In this document: positions 15,151 through 21,485 of the stretch, one piece after another
How positions within the stretch are numbered: position 1 is the stretch's first letter
Layout: every line of letters starts with the position of its first letter
Assembly: GCA_046704245.1 (NCBI GenBank)
Contig: JBJKSD010000005.1
Location: 1 to 25,548 of the forward strand
DNA from: UBA660 sp046704245
GTDB lineage: Bacteria > Bacillota_I > Bacilli_A > RF39 > UBA660
Reading direction: 5' to 3'
DNA length: 25,548 nt
Notes under the pieces: model-generated
Database searches by the model: none
Seen by the model: only the letters and a program-made list of their open reading frames with translations
What the model was told of the DNA's origin: nothing
Translations under genes and position numbers: made by a program

Positions 15151-15642
15151 CTGATGATAAAAAGTTAACACCTTATTGGCAGCCATACCCACTATAATAC
15201 CAGTAGGTATTGAAAAGAATAAAATATAGGGTAAATAGAATATAACATTTAAAGTCTTTAACATAAATATAGCAATTAATATTTGACCTATACTATGAGC
15301 AAGGGCTCCAACAATGCTGACTCCTACTATCGATAAAGAGGTATATCTTTTAGTTAGATACATGGCTATAGTGCTTAAAATCGATCCTGATAAGCTAAAA
15401 AAGAAAGATAGACTAAATAGGCCTGTCCTAATTAATCCTACTAAAAAAACCCGACCCACTGAAATATACATAGCATCTTTAAAAGTAAACATATAGATAG
15501 CAAAGATAACTATAGTATTAGCTAATCCTAACTTTACTCCGGGTATCATACTAGATAGTATAGGAATAGTACTTTCAATAATATTTAAGACTGCTGATAA
15601 GGCTAATAACATTGATAACATGGTTATTTTTCGTATATTCAT
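15142..15642 (-). CDS. eetB: Gx-transporter family membrane protein, EetB-like
   Basis: The 166-residue protein is almost entirely membrane helices (five to six). It belongs to the family once annotated as heptaprenyl diphosphate synthase component I and now called Gx transporter: MLSMLLALSAVLNIIESTIP at the N-terminus, PGVKLGLANTIVIFAIYMF (34-52), then SLSGSILSTIAMYL and VGALAHSIGQILIA. The same family supplies EetB in the flavin-based electron-transfer locus of Listeria and relatives, where it is thought to pass electrons across the membrane. Its gene starts three bases after the eetA-like stop, and AGGTGA spans that stop, so the two are coupled. A transport or prenyl-related role cannot be excluded from sequence alone. 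Confidence 0.75.
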   Translation of the reverse strand: MNIRKITMLSMLLALSAVLNIIESTIPILSSMIPGVKLGLANTIVIFAIYMFTFKDAMYISVGRVFLVGLIRTGLFSLSFFFSLSGSILSTIAMYLTKRYTSLSIVGVSIVGALAHSIGQILIAIFMLKTLNVIFYLPYILFFSIPTGIIVGMAANKVLTFYHQKT

Positions 15643-15645
15643 AAA

Positions 15646-16014
15646 TCACCTAACTACTGTATCTATTTCGCGATTATTATCTTCTATTTTAACTACTATC
15701 TTATTTGGTAAACAAACAATCACTTCATGGGGTGAATCAATCCATCCTTGATAAGAACATATATGAAGAGGAGATGTTTCTTCTGATACTCTAATCTTAC
15801 CACTTAAAGTTTGTAATATAACATCACCATTATATCCTTTTACTTTATATTCTTTTAATACCTCATCTTTTAAATCAATCGATATTAACTCTTTATTATT
15901 ATAATAAACAATAGCCCTTTTAGGGCCATTATTATTTACATGATTAGTAAATAACAAAAATGTTGCTATGATAAATAAAATACCAATAATTAATTTTATA
16001 TCACTCTTATTCAT
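15646..16014 (-). CDS. eetA: NusG domain II-containing membrane protein, EetA-like
   Basis: The product is 122 residues. It starts MNKSDIKLIIGILFIIATFL with one membrane anchor, followed by an extracytoplasmic NusG-II beta domain: GYNGDVILQTLSGKIRV, then HICSYQGWIDSPHEVIVCLP (about 83-102) and NKIVVKI. The family pattern is CP-x-x-IC-x-x-x-GWI-x-x-x-x-x-x-IVCLPN. Here the first Cys is Ser, but the Cys pair around GWI is kept. The ATG at 16014 overlaps the last 8 bases of apbE; a longer frame would reach further into apbE and has no better start. NusG-II proteins lie beside ApbE and Gx-transporter genes in many Bacillota. Confidence 0.75.
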   Translation of the reverse strand: MNKSDIKLIIGILFIIATFLLFTNHVNNNGPKRAIVYYNNKELISIDLKDEVLKEYKVKGYNGDVILQTLSGKIRVSEETSPLHICSYQGWIDSPHEVIVCLPNKIVVKIEDNNREIDTVVR

Positions 16015-17029
16015 ATTTCTTAAATCCTTTAGAATAATATATTTTTCCATCATGAGCATACCAAATAGCTTCAATATCTTTTAATGAATTAACATATTTT
16101 TGACCATCAGCTAATGGCATTAAGAAGACTGCCGTTGATAACATATCAGCTATTTTACTATCTTTAGCTATAATAGTAACCGAATCAAAATACATAGGTG
16201 GATATAATGTTTTAGGATCAATAATATGATGATAAGTTTTACCTTCATATTCATAAAAACGTTCATAACCACCACTAGTTACAACACTAATGTTATTACC
16301 CTTAACTACTTGAAATATTTCATTACTAGAAGCCTTAGGTTCTTCAATACCTATCTTATATTCACCACGCCCATAGTGTTTACCTACTTTAACATTACCC
16401 CCAGCATTGATAATATATCTTCTTAATCCAATACTTTCTAAATAATTACCTATTATTTCTGTAGTATATCCCTTACTGATTGCTCCTAAATCAATTTTGA
16501 CGCCCGATTCTTTTTCAATAGTATAATCATCACCTAATTTAATATCAGTAATATCTAAACTACCTTGATTAGATAATTCAGCATATGTAGGAATTCCGGT
16601 ACCTAAGTCACGATATTTTTTCCATACATCGATAGCATTACCTAAAGCAATATTAAATAGACCATTACTATCTTCATAAGCATCGATGCTATATTTGATA
16701 ATATCATATAATTCTTTATCAATTTTAATCTTTTCATTATTCTTTAAAACATTATTAATATAATAAATATTTTTAATATTGTCATATGAACTATAACGAT
16801 TAGTTAATTGATGATACTTTTTATATATTTTATCTACTTCATCTAAAGCTTGCTTAGCTTTTTCTTCATTATTAGAATATATTTTTACATTTATATAAGT
16901 ATCCATATAAAATAAATTTTTAGTGTATTCTTTAAAATCTTTATTATAAAAAATCATAAAGAGCATAATAACACCTAAAATTATAAATATAGTACCTCTA
17001 ATAAGATAATGTTTTTTAGTTAATTTCAA
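16007..17029 (-). CDS. apbE: FAD:protein FMN transferase (ApbE/FmnA)
   Basis: The 340-residue protein transfers FMN from FAD to a Thr of extracytoplasmic target proteins. After one N-terminal membrane anchor (about 10-30) comes MDTYINVKIY, then DLGAISKGYTTEIIGNYL, YIINAGGNVKVG, SVVTSGGYERFYEYEGKTYH with HIIDPKTLYPP, and the Mg-binding C-terminal block SVTIIAKDSKIADMLSTAVF. All are standard for an active ApbE. The best start is a TTG at 17029, with AGGTGAT five bases upstream; a GTG at 17038 lies inside that Shine-Dalgarno. It opens a cluster that continues with eetA-, eetB- and FMN_bind-type genes, so its likely client is the lipoprotein at 14553. No lipobox is seen, unlike Listeria FmnA. Confidence 0.93.
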   Translation of the reverse strand: MKLTKKHYLIRGTIFIILGVIMLFMIFYNKDFKEYTKNLFYMDTYINVKIYSNNEEKAKQALDEVDKIYKKYHQLTNRYSSYDNIKNIYYINNVLKNNEKIKIDKELYDIIKYSIDAYEDSNGLFNIALGNAIDVWKKYRDLGTGIPTYAELSNQGSLDITDIKLGDDYTIEKESGVKIDLGAISKGYTTEIIGNYLESIGLRRYIINAGGNVKVGKHYGRGEYKIGIEEPKASSNEIFQVVKGNNISVVTSGGYERFYEYEGKTYHHIIDPKTLYPPMYFDSVTIIAKDSKIADMLSTAVFLMPLADGQKYVNSLKDIEAIWYAHDGKIYYSKGFKKYE

Positions 17030-17046
17030 TTTTATCACCTAATAAA

Positions 17047-17055
17047 ATTATATCA
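17047..17055 (-). promoter_or_regulatory. Extended -10 promoter of the apbE-eetA-eetB cluster
   Basis: TGATATAAT stands on the minus strand seven bases before the AGGTGAT of apbE. The predicted transcript would start at or next to the Shine-Dalgarno, an unusually short leader that is also seen at polA. Confidence 0.5.
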
Positions 17056-17082
17056 TATAAAGATAAGGAAAATGACTGATTT

Positions 17083-17934
17083 TTAGTATGATTGACCAAC
17101 TAATTTGTCCATAACTGCTTTAGTGGGTTCATTACCTGCTCCATAGATATATGTTAAATTAAGAGCATACCAATTCTTAGTTTGAACATTAGTACCTATT
17201 ACATTCTCATATAAAATAATGGCTCCAATATCACTAGTTGGAATAAAGATACCCGTAAGAGTTTCAAAATTGTTACTACCGGTATGATATATAACACTAC
17301 CTGAAGCATTTTCCAAAGCTAAACGAGTAACCGAAGTTGATTTAACTTTAGCATAAAGATAATATTGTTGACCTAATTGAATGGGTAAAGCAAAACCATC
17401 TTTACGATAATAAATACCAGCATTAACATCATTGGCTGTATAATATTGAATATTATTTTGAACTGATAAATTAATAGCTCTAGTACCATTTTGTAAAAAA
17501 CCATCTGCCACACCATCACTATTAGAATCTTTAGCAAAATTACCTAATCCTTTTAATAAATCAAAAGTTTTTAAACTAAGATAATTATCACATATTAAAC
17601 CTGCTTTATAAATATATGTACCTGAAGTATTAGTAATATATACTTTAGATTGCGTACACTCATTATCACTATCTAAATCTTTAATTGGTTCAATAAAATT
17701 ATTAGTTTTTAAAGTGGTATAATTGACAGTTAAACTCTCACCACTATTTAGTGAGATACCATTTTGAGTTAAATAAGATCTAGTAGCTTCTATTAATAAT
17801 TCTTCATTTCGAGCATAAACATCTAATTTAGATTGCGTTATAATCTTCATTACATTAGGAATAGCAATTACTAAAATTATAGCTAATACTACTATAACAG
17901 CAAGTAATTCAATTAATGTAAAGCCTTTTTTCAT
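17083..17934 (-). CDS. Modular prepilin with a carbohydrate-binding-like C-terminal domain
   Basis: The 283-residue protein starts MKKGFTLIELLAVIVVLAI, a perfect prepilin signal (cleavage G4/F5, Glu at mature position 5). A pilin core follows with Cys93 and Cys115; the blocks FIEPIKDLDSDNEC and SKVYITNTSGTYIYKAGLIC closely resemble residues 87-123 of the large pilin at 7067. From about 125 on it carries a different beta-rich domain: QYYTANDVNAGIYYRKD, QQYYLYAKVKS, WYALNLTYIYGAGNEP. The final Y/F-GAGNEPT motif is common in jelly-roll, carbohydrate-binding-like modules of surface and phage-tail proteins. It could be a glycan-binding pilus subunit; that is inference. GGTG precedes the ATG and two TATAAT boxes lie within 40 bases. 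It sits alone between ylmC and apbE. Confidence 0.75.
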   Translation of the reverse strand: MKKGFTLIELLAVIVVLAIILVIAIPNVMKIITQSKLDVYARNEELLIEATRSYLTQNGISLNSGESLTVNYTTLKTNNFIEPIKDLDSDNECTQSKVYITNTSGTYIYKAGLICDNYLSLKTFDLLKGLGNFAKDSNSDGVADGFLQNGTRAINLSVQNNIQYYTANDVNAGIYYRKDGFALPIQLGQQYYLYAKVKSTSVTRLALENASGSVIYHTGSNNFETLTGIFIPTSDIGAIILYENVIGTNVQTKNWYALNLTYIYGAGNEPTKAVMDKLVGQSY

Positions 17935-17972
17935 AATACACCACTATTATAAGTATATAGGAAGGATTATAT

Positions 17973-18015
17973 CTTTTCAATTAAATGAAAAGAATTTATG
18001 TAAATAAATTCTTTT
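17973..18015 (-). terminator. Terminator after ylmC, two adjacent inverted repeats
   Basis: AAAAGAATTTAT and ATAAATTCTTTT form a 12-bp stem around a 4-base loop right after the ylmC stop. A second repeat, CTTTTCA...TGAAAAG, shares its edge. Together they end the sporulation cluster and isolate the pilin gene. Confidence 0.7.
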
Positions 18016-18016
18016 A

Positions 18017-18244
18017 TTATGAAATATTAACTAAGATAACATCTTCTCCTATCTTAATAATATTACTCCACTTTATTTCTACTTCTTCTTTAGCTATTAG
18101 AAATTTAAATGGCTTTCTAGAAGGCTCAACAATGATTGATGTAATAGTACCATCTAAATCAATTCGCATATCTATGATGTTACCTATTTTTTTACCATCA
18201 GTCATACTAATTATATCTTTATGTTGAATATCTGATAAACGCAT
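18017..18244 (-). CDS. ylmC: YlmC/YmxH family PRC-barrel sporulation protein
   Basis: The 75-residue protein begins MRLSDIQHKDIISMTDGKKI and continues GNIIDMRIDLDGTITSIIVE, with a terminal VEIKWSNIIKIGEDVILVNI. This PRC-barrel pattern with a W-x-x-I-x-K-I-G-x-D-V-I end is YlmC/YmxH. The molecular role is not established; the family occurs in spore formers, usually beside sigG as here. Spacing to sigG is 26 bases without a terminator, so the two are probably on one transcript. Confidence 0.9.
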   Translation of the reverse strand: MRLSDIQHKDIISMTDGKKIGNIIDMRIDLDGTITSIIVEPSRKPFKFLIAKEEVEIKWSNIIKIGEDVILVNIS

Positions 18245-18270
18245 AATACCACTTCCTATTTAAATGTATG

Positions 18271-19047
18271 CTATTTAACTAATTTCTTGATAGTCTTAAT
18301 AGCATTATTTTCTAATCTAGATACTTGAGCTTGGGAGATACCTATTTCTTCAGCTATTTCCATTTGGGTTTTACCAATAATAAAACGTTGGTTTAAAATA
18401 TATCGTTCACGTTCTTTTAACTTTTTTAAAGCTCGATCTAATGCTATTTTAATATCCCAATCTTTAGATGAATCTTTCTTGTCTTCTATTTGGTCAAATA
18501 AATATATCGTGTCACCCCCATCATTATAGATGGGTTCAAACATACTAACTGGTTCACGCATGGCATCTAAAGCATTTAAAACATCAAAAATAGGTAAAGC
18601 TAAGATATCAGCAATTCTTTCCATGGATGGTTCTTTACCTTCTTGATTAGTTAATTCTTCTTTTAATTTTAAAGCCCGATAAGCCGTATCTTTTAATGAT
18701 CTAGATATACGCAAGGCATTATTATCTCTTAAATATCTTCTTATTTCACCTAGAATCATAGGTACAGCATAAGTTGAAAAACGCACATTATGATTTAAAT
18801 CAAAATTATCGATTGCTTTTAATAAACCAATACATCCAACTTGAAACAAATCATCCATATTATCACTACGATTAGTAAATCTTTTTAAGATACTTAATAC
18901 TAATTTTAAATTACCTTGAACTAATTCATTTCTAGCTAATTGATCACCATTATGCATCTGATTAAAAAGAGTAATCATTTCTTCAGTGGTTAAGACTTTA
19001 ATATTCGCAGTATTCACGCCACTTATTTCTACTTTGTGACGTGCCAA
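18271..19047 (-). CDS. sigG: RNA polymerase sigma factor SigG (late forespore)
   Basis: The 258-residue protein begins MARHKVEISGV (start codon TTG), parallel to the conserved N-terminus of SigG. Region 2 contains DDLFQVGCIGLLKAIDNFDL and FSTYAVPMILGEIRRYLRDN, region 3 PVSMFEPIYNDGGDTIYLFD (a SigG/SigF hallmark), and region 4 the helix-turn-helix KTQMEIAEEIGISQAQVSRL. SigG directs late forespore genes after engulfment. The TTG is supported by AGGAGG seven bases upstream and by the family alignment. That Shine-Dalgarno is also part of a hairpin (19056-19092), so initiation should be damped twice, by the weak start and by RNA folding. Order sigE, sigG, ylmC is the usual one. Confidence 0.95.
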   Translation of the reverse strand: MARHKVEISGVNTANIKVLTTEEMITLFNQMHNGDQLARNELVQGNLKLVLSILKRFTNRSDNMDDLFQVGCIGLLKAIDNFDLNHNVRFSTYAVPMILGEIRRYLRDNNALRISRSLKDTAYRALKLKEELTNQEGKEPSMERIADILALPIFDVLNALDAMREPVSMFEPIYNDGGDTIYLFDQIEDKKDSSKDWDIKIALDRALKKLKERERYILNQRFIIGKTQMEIAEEIGISQAQVSRLENNAIKTIKKLVK

Positions 19048-19055
19048 AGAAAAAA

Positions 19056-19092
19056 CCTCCTTTTCTATTCACATTGTGGACAAAAAAGAAGG
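19056..19092 (-). promoter_or_regulatory. sigG leader hairpin sequestering the ribosome binding site
   Basis: On the minus strand CCTTCTTTTTTG (19092-19081) can pair with TAGAAAAGGAGG (19067-19056) over 11-12 positions, with two or three G-U pairs. The full AAAAGGAGG of sigG is thereby buried. The loop holds CACAATGTG, a possible small inner hairpin. Spotted by eye; no folding energy was computed. Confidence 0.5.
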
Positions 19093-19103
19093 AATTTATA
19101 CTA

Positions 19104-19796
19104 TTATGATCCTACTAATGCTTTTAATTTGCGTATGATCTTTTTTTCAATTCTAGAAATATATGATTGGGAGATACCTAACTTATTAGCTACATCTTTT
19201 TGCGTCATCTCTTCTTTATTATTTAGACCATATCTTAAAGTCATTATCTCTCGATCACGATGCTCTAATTTATTTATTTCAGCTAGTAAAGCATGTTTTT
19301 CAAACTTTTCTTCTAATTCTTTAGTGACAATATCACCATCAGTACCCAAAACATCTTCTAATCTTAATTCATTACCATCAGTATCATAAGTAAGTGATTC
19401 TTCAAAACTAATCTCGGTTCTAAGTTTTTTATTTTTTCTTAAAAACATTAATATTTCATTATCTATACATCGACTAGCATAAGTTGCTAACTTAATATTT
19501 TTATTAATATCAAAAGTATTAATTCCTTTTATTAAACCAATAGTACCAATACTTACTAAGTCTTCTAATTCAAAACCAGTATTTTCATACTTTTTAGCTA
19601 AAAAAACAACTAATCTTAAATTGTGTTCAATTAGAATATTTTTTGATTTAATACTACCCTTTTTTACTAATCTTAAGTGCTTTTGCTCGGCTTCTTTATT
19701 TAATGGTTCTGGTAATTTATCACTACTTCCAAGATAAAAGATATGACTAACTTCACTAAATAGTTTGTTGATAATATATATTAATTTTTTTAACAT
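19104..19796 (-). CDS. sigE: RNA polymerase sigma factor SigE, pro-form (mother cell)
   Basis: The 230-residue protein begins with an amphipathic pro-sequence, MLKKLIYIINKLFSEVSHIF, followed by YLGSSDKLPEPL. The latter matches the YIGGSEALPPPL that follows the processing site of B. subtilis pro-SigE, so cleavage by SpoIIGA near residues 20-22 is expected. Region 2 includes NLRLVVFLAKKYENTGFELE, DLVSIGTIGLIKGINTFD and KLATYASRCIDNEILMFLRK; region 4 ends KDVANKLGISQSYISRIEKK. SigE is the first mother-cell sigma factor. Its Shine-Dalgarno GGAGGG lies in the last codons of spoIIGA, and the ATG starts one base after that stop, so translation is coupled to its own protease. Confidence 0.96.
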   Translation of the reverse strand: MLKKLIYIINKLFSEVSHIFYLGSSDKLPEPLNKEAEQKHLRLVKKGSIKSKNILIEHNLRLVVFLAKKYENTGFELEDLVSIGTIGLIKGINTFDINKNIKLATYASRCIDNEILMFLRKNKKLRTEISFEESLTYDTDGNELRLEDVLGTDGDIVTKELEEKFEKHALLAEINKLEHRDREIMTLRYGLNNKEEMTQKDVANKLGISQSYISRIEKKIIRKLKALVGS

Positions 19797-19797
19797 T

Positions 19798-20598
19798 TTA
19801 ACCCTCCAATAAATTAGTATGTAAGATACAACTTACACCATCGATATTAATTTTTTCTCTACTAATACCTACTAAAACATTATGTTTTTCACCTACACCG
19901 ATAATATTAACTTTATCTAACATAATACATTTTAATAAACCATGATTATTTAAAGTATCATAAGGTACTAACAATGAAGTATATTCATCAAAGTTAAAAT
20001 TTATTTCTTTTTGATCAACCAAAATAATAGGGCGATTACTATAAGGATCGTATAACCTATTGCCAGTATCTAAAAAACCAATTAATTTTTTGACAGTACC
20101 ATCTTTAAAATATAAATCAACTTTATAATAATGGGCATATTTATTTTTTAATTGTAAAGCTTGTTTAATATAAATAAAGATAATAATTGGAGATATTATT
20201 AATAAGAAGATATAATTTATTGATAGACCATTATGAAAGAAAATTAACCCTTCTTGACGATAACTAAACTCAATATTTAGATAATAGAGGAAGCCTCCTA
20301 AAACAATACTAACCATATATAAAAACAATAGATTAGTAAATAAATAACGATGGTTCTTATAACCATAAGTAGCTATAATCATGAAAATACTAATAATTAG
20401 TTTATATATAAATAAGATGAACGAAGTTAAGGGGATAAATAATAGAAAAATACTTAGAGCTCCAATAAAAGCTCCTAAAAAAAGACGTCTAAAATATATA
20501 TTGCGGCGTAATATTATACCTATTGTTAATAATAAAAGAAAATCAAATAAAAAATTTAAGATAAATATTAAATCTAAATAAATTCTAATATATATCAC
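19798..20598 (-). CDS. spoIIGA: SpoIIGA, membrane aspartic protease that activates pro-SigE
   Basis: The protein has up to 266 residues. About five membrane helices fill the N-terminal half (LDLIFILNFLFDFLLLLTIG and following). The cytoplasmic half has the protease motif GFLDTGNRLYDPYSNRPIIL with the catalytic Asp of D-T-G-N, matching DSGNQLYDP in B. subtilis. The end (VLVGISREKINID, VSCILHTNLLEG) is shorter than in Bacillus, where the protein is about 309 residues. The given start is a GTG without a ribosome binding site. AGGTGAT actually lies five bases before an ATT at 20589-20587, where the family start (M-K-I-Y-L-D) aligns with ATT-R-I-Y-L-D. An AUU start is therefore possible. Directly precedes sigE. 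Confidence 0.92.
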   Translation of the reverse strand: MIYIRIYLDLIFILNFLFDFLLLLTIGIILRRNIYFRRLFLGAFIGALSIFLLFIPLTSFILFIYKLIISIFMIIATYGYKNHRYLFTNLLFLYMVSIVLGGFLYYLNIEFSYRQEGLIFFHNGLSINYIFLLIISPIIIFIYIKQALQLKNKYAHYYKVDLYFKDGTVKKLIGFLDTGNRLYDPYSNRPIILVDQKEINFNFDEYTSLLVPYDTLNNHGLLKCIMLDKVNIIGVGEKHNVLVGISREKINIDGVSCILHTNLLEG

Positions 20599-20613
20599 CT
20601 ATTTAATTATAAA

Positions 20614-20641
20614 AAAAAGACATTAAGATTTATGTCTTTTT
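20614..20641 (-). terminator. Terminator after mutM
   Basis: AAAAAGACAT and ATGTCTTTTT form a 10-bp stem around an 8-base loop just past the mutM stop, with a T-run on the minus strand. The stem is nearly the same as that of the terminator at 158-184. Confidence 0.8.
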
Positions 20642-20647
20642 ATGTTA

Positions 20648-21466
20648 TTATCTTTGACAATGCTTACAATAGTATGTACCTCTACCACCTATTTTGGTTT
20701 TATTAATAGTACTACCACATATCTTACATGGTTCACCTTGTCTTTTATGAACAAATAGTTCATGTTGGAATTGACCTGATACTCCTAATGAAGAAGTATA
20801 TGTTCTAATAGTTGTACCTCCCATAGTAATAGCTTTATTTAAAACTAATTTAGTATTATCGATAATACTTTGTAATTCTTTCTTAGTTAATTTATGAGCA
20901 GCTTTATTGGGATTAATTCTTGATAAAAATAATATTTCATCGGCATAGATATTACCAATACCAGTTATAATATTTTGATCTAATAAGATTGTTTTTATTG
21001 GTAATTTTTTATGTTTATATTTATCTTTTAAATAAGCTACGGTCAGTTCTTGGACAAAAGGGTCTAAACCCAAATTAACTAGAGGTCCTTTTTTATTTAT
21101 TTCATCTTTTTTAATAAGATACATCTTACCAAATTTTCTAGTATCATGATAGCGCAATTCAATATCACCTAAATTAATAATAATGTGTTCATGTTTTTCT
21201 CTTGGTTGATTATGTTCTTTAAGATAATATTTACCTTCCATCCGTAAATGGCTTAATAAATAATAATCATCTAAAGTAAATACTAACCATTTACCTCTTC
21301 TAGTTATGTCATGAATAGTTTGATTTTTAATACTAGCTATAAAAGTATCCTTAGATGGATACTTGATAATATTATCCCAATAGATATTTATATCATAAAT
21401 AGTTTTATTTAAGATCTTTTTCTTTAGCGTTTCTTTTACAGTTTCAACTTCTGGTAATTCAGGCAT
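20648..21466 (-). CDS. mutM: Formamidopyrimidine-DNA glycosylase
   Basis: The 272-residue enzyme removes 8-oxoguanine and formamidopyrimidines and cleaves the abasic site. It begins MPELPEVETVKETL with the catalytic Pro2 and Glu3. Lys59 is in TRRGKWLVF, then LSHLRMEGKYYL (void-filling segment), GIGNIYADEILF (H2TH region) and TTIRTYTSSLGVSGQFQHEL. The C-terminal zinc finger CKICGSTINK...YYCKHC has C-x2-C-x16-C-x2-C spacing, so it is complete. GGGGGTGA precedes the ATG. It lies 19 bases after polA, the common polA-mutM order in Bacillota. Confidence 0.96.
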   Translation of the reverse strand: MPELPEVETVKETLKKKILNKTIYDINIYWDNIIKYPSKDTFIASIKNQTIHDITRRGKWLVFTLDDYYLLSHLRMEGKYYLKEHNQPREKHEHIIINLGDIELRYHDTRKFGKMYLIKKDEINKKGPLVNLGLDPFVQELTVAYLKDKYKHKKLPIKTILLDQNIITGIGNIYADEILFLSRINPNKAAHKLTKKELQSIIDNTKLVLNKAITMGGTTIRTYTSSLGVSGQFQHELFVHKRQGEPCKICGSTINKTKIGGRGTYYCKHCQR

Positions 21467-21485
21467 TAACTCACCCCCATATTAA

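Noticed and set aside
17985..18227. Plus-strand open frame of 80 codons opposite ylmC
   Set aside because: ylmC is clearly recognisable on the minus strand, and the plus frame begins inside the ylmC terminator.
19036..19389. Plus-strand open frame of 117 codons across the sigG-sigE region
   Set aside because: It is a complement shadow of sigE, which is conserved throughout; no start signal.
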